From a virus: a stretch of 29,352 nucleotides of DNA. Of the stretch, positions 15,464-22,185 are shown one piece after another. Under the pieces are notes generated by a model. It was not told where the DNA came from and made no database searches. It saw nothing but the letters and a program-made list of their open reading frames with translations. The DNA lies in IMG/VR virus record IMGVR_UViG_3300035661_000268, positions 1 to 29,352 of that record; one strand, written 5' to 3'. The position numbers and the translations under genes are program-made. The first letter of the stretch is position 1. The number at the start of each line of letters is the position of its first letter.

Positions 15464-15988
15464 CAAAACTTTCATATCTTTCAATACATCCGACAGTTTA
15501 ATTAGATGTTTACACATCCCAATAGCATCTGTCGGATTCGCAGCTGGTCTAGTAGTTGTTTTACGGTGGTACGTAGGAGGGGCTGCCCCAAATAAACTTC
15601 CACTCTGATAATCCTGATCAGCAAATCTATAATAAAAATCCAAACACGTACATCTTACTTGAGCGTCGTTCAATACGGCTGATACTGAGTGTATATGATG
15701 TTCTTGATTGTCCACACCTTTAAATGATGTAACATCCGGTGAATCATTTGGTTCATATTGAACATCAGAAAACATCATATTCATTTGATAATTATGTCCG
15801 GAGCTATTAGCTCTAGCATTTATTTGTAAGGTATTGGATTGTTCATATGGAATAAATTGTATGGTATTAATTGTCACTGTACTTGTTACATTTTGACGTT
15901 TTTTGGTATTTGGGAATCCTCCGATAGTACTAGCCGTCAAATCATCAACAGAATCCTCGTAAATATCTTTCAATCTTCTAATAGTCAT
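15455..15988 (-). CDS. SWIM-type zinc-finger protein
   Basis: The 177-residue protein has no closely recognised family. Its C-terminal part carries VRCTCLDFYYRF (C113, C115) and GMCKHLIKL (C159, H161). The C-x-C...C-x-H order with a hydrophobic-acidic-F after the first pair and K-H-L at the end is the SWIM zinc finger pattern, used for nucleic-acid or protein contacts. The spacer (43 residues) is longer than usual. The N-terminal 100 residues are beta-rich without known motifs. Start ATG 15988 has AGGAT 6 bases upstream. Both lie within the 3' arm of a 19-bp inverted repeat whose 5' arm holds a TATAAATA box, suggesting late-only translation. Confidence 0.55.
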   Translation of the reverse strand: MTIRRLKDIYEDSVDDLTASTIGGFPNTKKRQNVTSTVTINTIQFIPYEQSNTLQINARANSSGHNYQMNMMFSDVQYEPNDSPDVTSFKGVDNQEHHIHSVSAVLNDAQVRCTCLDFYYRFADQDYQSGSLFGAAPPTYHRKTTTRPAANPTDAIGMCKHLIKLSDVLKDMKVLTD

Positions 15989-16032
15989 AAAATTATCCTA
16001 TAAATGTTACTTTATTTATAGGATAATTTTAT
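15987..16032 (-). promoter_or_regulatory. Late promoter nested in a start-codon-sequestering hairpin
   Basis: A perfect 19-bp inverted repeat (15987-16005 and 16014-16032, 8-base loop) spans the ribosome-binding site and the first bases of the start codon of the SWIM gene. The minus-strand late box TATAAATA (16020-16013) lies at the inner end of the upstream arm, so transcription from it should start near 16007, in the loop. Late RNA would lack the upstream arm and stay translatable. RNA reading through from HD-Pnk would form the full hairpin and hide the start. T4 genes such as e and soc are known to use this logic. Confidence 0.7.
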
Positions 16033-16034
16033 TA

Positions 16035-17192
16035 TTACCCCAGAGTAATCGGATTGTTTGTTTCTATTTCATCAAACTCACCGTAAGATGGCATTTGTAT
16101 TGACATAAACATCTGTTCTACAGTACCCCAAGGCACATGTTTATCCAGCCGATTTGTATGACGTACATACAACTCATCAATAGATATGGGAAATAATACA
16201 GCTACCACTTTATATCCTTTGTGTTTAGCAGCATCAATAAAAAAGTGGCGGCGCTTTGTGCTAATATTAGTATTATCTACAAATACATCAACCTTTTTAA
16301 CCAACAACTCAAGAAAAGCCTTTTGTGAGTTTGTGTTAAATGTTGAATCTTCCGTCGATGCTAAAAATGCAGCTTGATAATATTCTTTAGGATCTTCAAT
16401 ACTATCATCACCATACCAACGCAATCGTAAGGTATCCCACGAATATACAGCACTAGATTCGGTTCGATATTTAGGATTATTCAAGAATGTTGATTTCCCA
16501 CTACCTGATGCCCCTATTAAAATGAAACATGTAGGGGCATCATCTGATATATGTCGTGTTATTTGGAATTCTTCACACTTTTTATTAAAATCTGATGTCC
16601 AATCAACTACATGTTGACGATTTACTTCCATATTGTCAGATATCCGCCCAAATTGATCAGCTAGTAATACGTTCGTTAACACACGGTATCCCTGATGTAT
16701 ATCAGGAAACATATTTACAGCTGTTTCTACAAGGCGGCTAATCTTATCAGTTTTTGACGTACCATAAGGTAAATGATGTTCAATCATCCAGCTTATCTTC
16801 CAGAAATCAGCCGTGGTAATTCCTACCCGTATTAATAAATCAGTATTTTGCACAGCCCAGTCTTCCCATAGACGAGCAGATATTTGCTCATGCCCTGGAT
16901 AAGAGAAATATACCCCACGTTCTTCGTTATGTCGTTCAGTACGTGCCGCTGGTTTACCTACGTCATGAAACAACGCAGCAAAATAACCACACCAATCCCC
17001 AATAGTCCATTGATCAGAATTGACAAACTTAATATATTCTTTAATTACCATTTCGGTATGAACTAACACGTTATCTTCTCTATGCCATAGAGAATTTTCT
17101 ACCGTATCACGCATTGCAGTAAATAACGGATTATGCAATACGGTTGCGTGAAATAATTCAATAGTGTTAATAGTGTTAATAGGGGTGTGCAT
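16035..17192 (-). CDS. HD-Pnk-type bifunctional polynucleotide kinase/phosphatase
   Basis: The 385-residue protein fuses an N-terminal HD phosphohydrolase to a C-terminal P-loop kinase. HD residues are H45 (VHTE), H76-D77 in LFHDVGK, H101, H139/H140 and D179 (LADQFG). The kinase part begins near 220 with FILIGASGSGKST (P-loop 227-235), then SWDTLR (251-256) and VDNTNISTKRR (305-315), typical of the polynucleotide kinase family. This order is that of the bacterial HD-Pnk group (Runella enzyme), which phosphorylates 5'-OH ends and removes 2',3'-phosphates. T4 Pnk uses a HAD phosphatase at the other end instead. Likely role: healing RNA or tRNA cut by host defence nucleases. It is driven by a strong sigma70-like promoter, consistent with early expression. 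Weak ribosome-binding site. Confidence 0.82.
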   Translation of the reverse strand: MHTPINTINTIELFHATVLHNPLFTAMRDTVENSLWHREDNVLVHTEMVIKEYIKFVNSDQWTIGDWCGYFAALFHDVGKPAARTERHNEERGVYFSYPGHEQISARLWEDWAVQNTDLLIRVGITTADFWKISWMIEHHLPYGTSKTDKISRLVETAVNMFPDIHQGYRVLTNVLLADQFGRISDNMEVNRQHVVDWTSDFNKKCEEFQITRHISDDAPTCFILIGASGSGKSTFLNNPKYRTESSAVYSWDTLRLRWYGDDSIEDPKEYYQAAFLASTEDSTFNTNSQKAFLELLVKKVDVFVDNTNISTKRRHFFIDAAKHKGYKVVAVLFPISIDELYVRHTNRLDKHVPWGTVEQMFMSIQMPSYGEFDEIETNNPITLG

Positions 17193-17224
17193 GTCATTAT
17201 ACCGAGTAATTGTTAATAGTTATT

Positions 17225-17252
17225 ATTATACATTAAAATATATTTTAGTCAA
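17225..17252 (-). promoter_or_regulatory. sigma70-like promoter of HD-Pnk
   Basis: Minus strand TTGACT (17252-17247), 16 bases, TATAAT (17230-17225), 33 nt upstream of the ATG at 17192. It has a consensus -10 and no late box. This is the best sigma70 match in the window. Confidence 0.6.
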
Positions 17253-17256
17253 CCTG

Positions 17257-17285
17257 TTGACTTTTTATATGACCCTAGAGATAAT
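17257..17285 (+). promoter_or_regulatory. Divergent sigma70-like promoter facing the terminase gene
   Basis: TTGACT (17257-17262), 17 bases, GATAAT (17280-17285) on plus. Its -35 forms a 7-bp inverted repeat (AGTCAAC-CT-GTTGACT, 17247-17262) with the HD-Pnk -35. No plus-strand gene follows for several kilobases, so if it is active it makes a non-coding RNA antisense to terminase. Confidence 0.35.
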
Positions 17286-17337
17286 AGTTTTTGTCACAAA
17301 GGTTAAGGATAGAACCCTATATTATTATAATAGTCTT

Positions 17338-17374
17338 AATAGTTATAACTATTGGGATGGCACAACGGCACAAC
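17338..17374. repeat. 16-bp palindrome and tandem octamer downstream of terminase
   Basis: A perfect 16-bp palindrome AATAGTTATAACTATT (17338-17353) is followed by two tandem GGCACAAC octamers (17359-17366, 17367-17374) directly next to the terminase stop codon (17376-17378). No U-run follows on the minus strand, so a terminator call is weak; a protein-binding site is possible. Confidence 0.4.
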
Positions 17375-17375
17375 T

Positions 17376-18524
17376 CTACGCAAATGGATCAAAAGAGTTT
17401 GGATCATTGGGATCTGTGAATCCACCAGCTCCTCCATATCCTCCAGCACTATCGCCCATTGACATTGCTAAGCCAACATCACTTTCATCATATTCACCAA
17501 AATACTCCTCTTCGCTAACTGAATATAGCGTATCATAAGCATCTTGTTCGTATGTAGATATCTCTTCAAGTAATCGAAGAACTATGAGAACCGCTGATAT
17601 TGAGTCATCAGTTGAACCAATCTGAGCTTCATAACTTCCATTCTTACGAGCATAGTTTTTCATCTCACCTAATAAAGACTTAGATCTGATACCCAATTTA
17701 CTACGTTCTACTAATTGTTTGAAGTTTAAGCAAGCCCGAATTTTAGATTTCCCTGTTGTAGTCATTCCTAATCTACCTTTACCTTCTTCTGAAACAAATT
17801 CCCCTACATGAGGAGGATTTTCGTCAGCTTGGTATAGTGATATTATACCTTCACCTACACCATTATTTTCAACAGAGAAGTACACATTAGATCCTGCCAT
17901 ACTAGCCTTTTTCAGTATCCAAACTAGTGTTAAGTATAATACAGGGGATGATGTGGTGTTTGACCTAAACTCTGCAACTTGCTGCAAATCAGGAAATGAG
18001 AATACCTCAATCGAACTAAAGTCATTACCACTACCTGTAGCTGGGTCTACACCGATTAAGTACGTTTTTCCTTTTTCGAAGTTGCACCACCAATTAATAC
18101 CTCGGGCATCAGGCTCCGTCATATTTACCTGATCGTTTAATGTATGTAGAAGTATCGAACTAATCAATAATGCATCCGAAGATAAGAAGATGCAATTATG
18201 ACATAATAACCCATTTGCGAAGTAGGTGTGTGTCTCGGTATTTATTATATCATATGTTGTCTCTTCGCCTACATATGATATGGATGTAATGGTTTTGTTT
18301 GGTATACCTATCAAAACCAACCCTATCATCAACTCCTTTGTTCGTATCTCACGTCCATCTTCTGTAAAAAATACATGATTATTTGAAGCATCTATGTCCG
18401 TACCATCATCGAATAATACTTTCCATATGTGTTTTATACCCTGATCGGAGATCCCTTGAAAGTCTACATATCCCTCTTGGGTTTGTACTTTCCAACCTCG
18501 GTTATTAACTGCCATTTGGTTCAT
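17376..18524 (-). CDS. 17: Intein C-half fused to the nuclease half of terminase large subunit
   Basis: The 382-residue product starts with a 110-residue intein C-fragment (block B-like DASNNH, 45-50; block F YDIINTETHTYFANGLLCHN, 91-110) and then the C-extein from C111. The extein (272 residues) is the RNase H-like nuclease of gp17. GVDPATGSGNDFS carries the first catalytic Asp (extein D50), YFSVENNGVGEG the Glu (E109), and GSTDDSISA the last Asp (about D197), matching T4 D401/E458/D542. It cuts concatemeric DNA during packaging. ATG 18524 has AAAGGG about 8 bases upstream. Function should require trans-splicing to the ATPase half coded at 18657-19550. No own promoter is evident. Confidence 0.9.
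   Translation of the reverse strand: MNQMAVNNRGWKVQTQEGYVDFQGISDQGIKHIWKVLFDDGTDIDASNNHVFFTEDGREIRTKELMIGLVLIGIPNKTITSISYVGEETTYDIINTETHTYFANGLLCHNCIFLSSDALLISSILLHTLNDQVNMTEPDARGINWWCNFEKGKTYLIGVDPATGSGNDFSSIEVFSFPDLQQVAEFRSNTTSSPVLYLTLVWILKKASMAGSNVYFSVENNGVGEGIISLYQADENPPHVGEFVSEEGKGRLGMTTTGKSKIRACLNFKQLVERSKLGIRSKSLLGEMKNYARKNGSYEAQIGSTDDSISAVLIVLRLLEEISTYEQDAYDTLYSVSEEEYFGEYDESDVGLAMSMGDSAGGYGGAGGFTDPNDPNSFDPFA
18195..18524 (-). other. Split intein C-fragment (IntC, 110 aa)
   Basis: This is the coding span of the intein C-half, from M1 to the terminal Asn (C-H-N), followed by Cys as the +1 extein residue. Both C-terminal splicing residues (His-Asn) and the +1 nucleophile are present. 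There is no endonuclease domain. Its long length beside a short N-half matches the AceL-TerL arrangement. Confidence 0.85.
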
Positions 18525-18648
18525 ATTTTTTGCCCTTTATCCGATTTTCTGTCATCGACAGCATTTGTAAATTATCAACGGATGCAATCAGTTCTACAGG
18601 AATACCATTTCGAAACCCATAAAACAGCGGCACGATTAATACATCCAT
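18505..18648 (-). CDS. 47-codon reading frame between the intein halves
   Basis: I found this frame by reading the 132-base gap. The 47-codon frame starts ATG 18648, 11 bases after the stop of the upstream half, and ends inside the first codons of the IntC gene in another frame. The predicted peptide begins MDVLIVPLFYGFRNGIPVEL and ends GKKYEPNGS. No recognised domain. It may be a real small gene, the decayed linker of a once-continuous intein, or chance. No good ribosome-binding site is seen. A 5-bp CTGTC/GACAG hairpin (18549-18561) lies within it. Confidence 0.3.
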   Translation of the reverse strand: MDVLIVPLFYGFRNGIPVELIASVDNLQMLSMTENRIKGKKYEPNGS

Positions 18649-18656
18649 CTATTCAT

Positions 18657-19550
18657 TTACACCAAACTATCATTATTTTCTAATTTATAATATAACTCTT
18701 TCATTGTTAACATTTTTTTGTTACCAAATTCATCCATTATGGTCACAAAAGTATATCCGGGGCAGCACTCATATTCCTGTTGCCATTTCTCTTCACCAAT
18801 TTTTGCAATTTCAGCCCGTTTGAATGATTCGTCACGACCAGGTGGTTCATCCCATTTAACCCACGTAGATTTAAAATCACTAATACCTAATTCCGCACTT
18901 CTCCACAATTGGGCGAATAAATTAGAGTCTCCATTTGGTGTAGATGCAATAATACACGATCCACCCGTAGCCAATGTTGGTGATATCGATGTCCAAAATT
19001 CTTCTTGTATACCAGGTCTAACAAAAGCAAACTCGTCGCAAAATAGTAAAGATATTGACATACCACGACCGGAGTTTTCTGATGTTGCAGCTGATACAAT
19101 ACGACTCATGTTATCAAAACCAACACCGTGTTTATTCCAACCGTCATCTGCAACACCTGGTTTGAGCCACGCTGGCAAATATTCATACGCATATCTAATA
19201 CGCGAAATCATTTCCATTGCGTTAGAATTTTTATTTGCTGCTATGAGGACAGTTTTATCTTCATTAAAAATAGCATACCACAATAAGAATGCTGCTGATG
19301 TGGTAGATTTACCAGTCTGTCTGGCGGATAGTACGATATTGTATCGGTTGTGTTGATAATTATAGATTAACGTTCGTTGATAATCATACAATTCAAATTT
19401 GATAGCCCCTTTTATAGGGTGTTGAATCATCACATAGGTTTCGATGAAATATACCGGATCTTGTGAACATTTGAGTAATTCTCTTACCTGTTCGGGGGTA
19501 TATTCCATTTCTTCATGGGCACGCTTGATGCGTGGATTTCTAACCGCCAT
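18657..19550 (-). CDS. 17: ATPase half of terminase large subunit with intein N-half
   Basis: The 297-residue product is the N-extein (1-261) plus a 36-residue intein N-fragment. The N-extein is the packaging ATPase: ELYDYQRTLI (53-62, adenine-binding Q motif), Walker A SARQTGKST (75-83), Walker B LLFCDEF (168-174) and coupling motif IIASTPNG (200-207). It ends EKWQQEYE, the point where T4-type terminases continue directly with Cys. The next residues C-C-P-G-Y-T-F-V match the intein block A pattern C1-x-x-G-x-T-x-V. A stop follows 36 residues later. ATG 19550 has AGGAG; late box at 19583-19576. After splicing, terminase would be 533 residues (T4 gp17 is 610). Confidence 0.92.
   Translation of the reverse strand: MAVRNPRIKRAHEEMEYTPEQVRELLKCSQDPVYFIETYVMIQHPIKGAIKFELYDYQRTLIYNYQHNRYNIVLSARQTGKSTTSAAFLLWYAIFNEDKTVLIAANKNSNAMEMISRIRYAYEYLPAWLKPGVADDGWNKHGVGFDNMSRIVSAATSENSGRGMSISLLFCDEFAFVRPGIQEEFWTSISPTLATGGSCIIASTPNGDSNLFAQLWRSAELGISDFKSTWVKWDEPPGRDESFKRAEIAKIGEEKWQQEYECCPGYTFVTIMDEFGNKKMLTMKELYYKLENNDSLV
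18660..18767 (-). other. Split intein N-fragment (IntN, 36 aa)
   Basis: The coding span for the intein N-half begins at Cys262 of the N-terminal terminase product. Block A residues Cys1, Gly4, Thr6 and Val8 are present. The fragment contains one further helix-like region (MKELYYKLE). Such a short N-half is unlike canonical split inteins (about 100 residues) and like AceL-TerL (about 25 residues). Confidence 0.85.
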
Positions 19551-19575
19551 AGTATTACTCCTTGTTCAATGCGGT

Positions 19576-19583
19576 TATTTATA
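19576..19583 (-). promoter_or_regulatory. T4-type late promoter box for terminase
   Basis: TATAAATA on the minus strand, 26 nt upstream of the ATG at 19550. Confidence 0.65.
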
Positions 19584-19605
19584 CTACATATTTTTTGTCA
19601 TACCT

Positions 19606-20028
19606 TTAGTTGCTCTGTTCCTTAATCATTTTTAATAATACATTACGATCCATAATCAAGTTGTTATTGACTGTCTTTGGCCCATCAACCTTCCTCATTT
19701 TGTCTTTATGTTGTTTGGAATTGGATTTAGCACTCACTGCTGCCAACGCTGTACTTAGAAATGCATTGGCTACTTCCATATTACGGGCACTGAATTTTGG
19801 ATCATTAGTAAGTAACAACCCAGCCTGATCCGCAAATGCAGTCATAGCAGCATCGTATACAGCTTGGAGCTGATTATCAATTTCAGTATCCTTAGTATCA
19901 TAATCATCAGGTGCAATAATTTCCGTAGTTTGAAATTCTTCTCGGGTAATAATTGTTGTACCAGGCTCGATATCAAAAATATTCTCCATGGGGTGTTCTA
20001 TGCAATCTTCTGATGAAATGATTTTCAT
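19606..20028 (-). CDS. 16: Terminase small subunit, gp16-like
   Basis: The 140-residue protein (T4 gp16 is 164) has an acidic N-terminus, a central helical coiled region and a C-terminal tail. The segment SARNMEVANAFLSTALAAVS...KQHKDKMRKVDG lines up with T4 gp16 PRHMEVFATLMGQM...KLHKDMKDI, the central oligomerisation domain. gp16 forms rings that recognise DNA and stimulate gp17 ATPase activity at the start of packaging. Its position directly upstream of gp17 in the same direction supports the call. ATG 20028 has a late box TATAAATA at 20071-20064 and only a modest GAGGAT ribosome-binding site. Confidence 0.82.
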   Translation of the reverse strand: MKIISSEDCIEHPMENIFDIEPGTTIITREEFQTTEIIAPDDYDTKDTEIDNQLQAVYDAAMTAFADQAGLLLTNDPKFSARNMEVANAFLSTALAAVSAKSNSKQHKDKMRKVDGPKTVNNNLIMDRNVLLKMIKEQSN

Positions 20029-20063
20029 TTTTTGTTATCCTCAATGAATATGGTAAGTGTGCT

Positions 20064-20071
20064 TATTTATA
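20064..20071 (-). promoter_or_regulatory. T4-type late promoter box for gp16
   Basis: TATAAATA on the minus strand, 36 nt upstream of the ATG at 20028, in a 148-base gap after gp4. The same gap holds a small 7-bp hairpin (20128-20134 with 20142-20148) and nothing else I recognise. Confidence 0.65.
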
Positions 20072-20176
20072 CACTTTAATCAACACATATACCAAAGGCT
20101 CAAACTTATCTACATCTGTGTAAGGAACTCATAACATTGTTTTATGAGGCACAAACAGGATATACATACGGTGGTT

Positions 20177-20611
20177 TTACTTAAACAATTGGTGTTCAGT
20201 GATAATACGGAATGTCCATCCTCGTTGTTCAGCAAATTGTTTAGCACTTTCCCATTTTGATTGGTTGATAGCATATGTTATATTTTCATATAATCTAGTA
20301 TTGGAATTTCGTGATTTAGATGGTGTAGTTTGTGCCGCCGGCTTAATCTCAACTAACTCGGTTTTAATTTCGCCCTTACATGTCTTATACTTAATATAGT
20401 AATCTACATAGTATTTGTGTATTTTCCCATCAGTGGGTTTAATATATGGTATAGCAATCTCCTCACTAGCCCACTCCAATATATTTGGGTTATTATCCAG
20501 AAATATGTTAAATCGAAATTCCCATGAAGACATATATCGTATTTTTGTGATATCACCATTGTATTTTTCAGGGTGTTTTGGTGTGTATAACCCTTGTTTA
20601 AAATTAGCCAT
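20177..20611 (-). CDS. 4: Head completion protein, gp4-like
   Basis: The 144-residue protein matches T4 gp4 (150 residues) along most of its length: YTPKHPEKYNGDITKIRYMSSWEF resembles T4 WVPKNISKYRGDPKKITYRSNWEK. YYVDYYI followed by ELVEIKPAAQT has the E/D...E-x-K layout of a small nuclease fold, and KWESAKQFAEQRGWTFRIITEHQL matches the gp4 C-terminus. gp4 acts after packaging to complete heads before tail joining. Its ATG overlaps the stop of the upstream gene (TAATG at 20613-20609), so it is translationally coupled to that gene. Confidence 0.9.
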   Translation of the reverse strand: MANFKQGLYTPKHPEKYNGDITKIRYMSSWEFRFNIFLDNNPNILEWASEEIAIPYIKPTDGKIHKYYVDYYIKYKTCKGEIKTELVEIKPAAQTTPSKSRNSNTRLYENITYAINQSKWESAKQFAEQRGWTFRIITEHQLFK

Positions 20612-22071
20612 TAGTGTTTGAATATACTTGGTAGTGTTCCAGTCACCACTGAATTCCCTCCAGTTGTAGTCGGTATAGTTTTATAATCCGTCAGTTGTGT
20701 ACCAGACACAGTAGTAGGTATTAACTGAGTAGATGGTGATGGAACCCCAGTAATTGATACTGGATTAGGGGTAAATGTACTAGTTGTATTGCTAGAGGAT
20801 TCGCCATGCGATTCATTATCTTTATGTTGTACCTCGCCGTTTGCATTTAATCCCTCTAGATGCGTATTCAGAGTTACATCTTCGTATATGTCTGGCACTT
20901 TCCCTTTAGCAGATACACCAGTATCTATAAACACTGTATCATAAGCTAACTGTAACGTAATACTGCTCAATCCAGCATCTTCCATTGATAATGCATCTAG
21001 AGACATTTGCATCACTTTGGGGTTTTTGAATTCATATATATTCATAAATTTACCATAATCATATACATGATACAAATTAATAGAACTTAAAATAGTCATC
21101 GAATCTTCGGTGCTAGATGTACCTTGAGGAGTTTGTAATGTACCAAATGAGCCTGCATAGTTATTAGTTGCTAATGTACCATGATGGCCTGTAAGATCAT
21201 ATTGCATACTAATTTGTTGGTAGGACAGTGGGTCAGTGGATCCCTGTACGTTGGCAATCGGACTAACTGCTCGTAAGTATGATGCGAAAAAATTCATCGA
21301 TTTATTGTGGATATCATCATGAATTTGTATTGTTATGGGTTCATATGTGGTAGACTTTGGTATTTTTGTACGGTATCCATACATATTGACGTCATCATGC
21401 TGAATGGATATATTGGGTCTATCAAATTGTTTAATCAGAAATGCAAAATCGTTTTTGAATTCCTTTCCCGACATACCACCATTAAATTTGAACTCAACCA
21501 CATACAAAAATTTGTATTTTGGGGCATGTAGAAATAAATCATCAGCATAAGCCTTAACCGGTTTAATTTTTTCTGCCTGACCATTAGCACCAGTCGTTGA
21601 ACCAGATACACTAGCTCCATATACACTAGCTATTGAACCAGTCCCCTGTAATTGTGATACATTAACCAAGCTCCCTAACGATAGCATCTGACTAGCGGTT
21701 GCGTTGTTGTTTAATGCAGCAGCCTTGGTCACATCTAATGATGATAGTGAATTAACACTCTTTTGTGTTACATCCCCACTCAAAATACCTTGAAATATTT
21801 TATTAGCGGCATCTACTCCAGCACTAACAATGGCACCGCTAATATTACTTAATTCTGGTAATGAACTCGCTGGAATACCCAACGCGCTTAATATTTGTTG
21901 ACTGCCTTTACTAACAAATCTAGACAATCCTGATTGTATCGAATTATTGTATTTTCCGGTTACAGCATGCACTCCTCTGCTAACAATACCATGAACCTGC
22001 CTATCAACAGAGTTGCTTATCGTGCTTTGAGCGCCTTGTGCAGCACTTCCAAATAAATCTTCTAGCGACAT
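20611..22071 (-). CDS. Tail-tube-fold baseplate protein (gp54/gp48-like)
   Basis: The 486-residue protein has a Ser/Ala-rich helical N-terminus (1-160). The central domain (about 175-370) has features of the tail tube/gp54 fold: KYKFLYVVEFKF, DRPNISIQHDDVNMYGYRTKIPKSTTYEPITIQIHDD and ...MNFFASYLRAV, comparable to T4 gp54 RLSYETDWNYN...ITGRELDPLVISF. A Thr/Ser/Pro-rich flexible tail of about 100 residues follows. It is probably the tube initiator or an inner baseplate-tube junction protein; gp48 is an alternative. ATG 22071 has GGGAG and a late box at 22110-22103. It lies just downstream of gp19, whose fold it shares. Confidence 0.6.
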   Translation of the reverse strand: MSLEDLFGSAAQGAQSTISNSVDRQVHGIVSRGVHAVTGKYNNSIQSGLSRFVSKGSQQILSALGIPASSLPELSNISGAIVSAGVDAANKIFQGILSGDVTQKSVNSLSSLDVTKAAALNNNATASQMLSLGSLVNVSQLQGTGSIASVYGASVSGSTTGANGQAEKIKPVKAYADDLFLHAPKYKFLYVVEFKFNGGMSGKEFKNDFAFLIKQFDRPNISIQHDDVNMYGYRTKIPKSTTYEPITIQIHDDIHNKSMNFFASYLRAVSPIANVQGSTDPLSYQQISMQYDLTGHHGTLATNNYAGSFGTLQTPQGTSSTEDSMTILSSINLYHVYDYGKFMNIYEFKNPKVMQMSLDALSMEDAGLSSITLQLAYDTVFIDTGVSAKGKVPDIYEDVTLNTHLEGLNANGEVQHKDNESHGESSSNTTSTFTPNPVSITGVPSPSTQLIPTTVSGTQLTDYKTIPTTTGGNSVVTGTLPSIFKH

Positions 22072-22102
22072 ATAACCACTCCCATTAATTGCATGTATTT
22101 AA

Positions 22103-22110
22103 TATTTATA
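22103..22110 (-). promoter_or_regulatory. T4-type late promoter box
   Basis: TATAAATA on the minus strand (within TATAAATATT), 32 nt upstream of the ATG at 22071. Confidence 0.65.
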
Positions 22111-22127
22111 TTTATGTTTACTCTGGT

Positions 22128-22160
22128 CAAACAAAAAGGCCATGAAGGCCCCTTTGTTTG
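22128..22160 (-). terminator. Rho-independent terminator after gp19
   Basis: A 14-base arm pair (22128-22141 and 22147-22160) with a 5-base loop. On the minus-strand RNA all 14 positions pair if two G-U wobbles are allowed, whereas the plus-strand RNA would have two A-C mismatches, so it is directed to the minus strand. The U-rich 3' arm reads GGCCUUUUUGUUUG. It lies between gp19 and the next late promoter. Confidence 0.6.
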
Positions 22161-22185
22161 ATGGATACTGTATACTTGTATTTTA

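Noticed and set aside
17286-17400. tRNA-like look of the segment around GGGATGGCACAACGGC
   Set aside because: I could not form an acceptor stem, an anticodon arm and a T arm together, and part of the segment is the 3' coding end of terminase.
17164-17538. 124-codon plus-strand frame spanning the HD-Pnk/terminase spacer
   Set aside because: It covers antisense coding ends and AT-rich spacer, has no ribosome-binding site, and reads as random hydrophobic text.
18718-19356. 212-codon plus-strand open frame opposite the terminase ATPase half
   Set aside because: It is a shadow of the gp17 coding frame: no ribosome-binding site, no recognisable protein features, and gp17 motifs on the other strand are unmistakable.
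18657-19550. Reading the split terminase as a simple frameshifted pseudogene
   Set aside because: The extra residues at the break are specific intein block A and block F sequences with all splice residues, and the exteins join exactly at a conserved terminase point, so a split intein explains it better.
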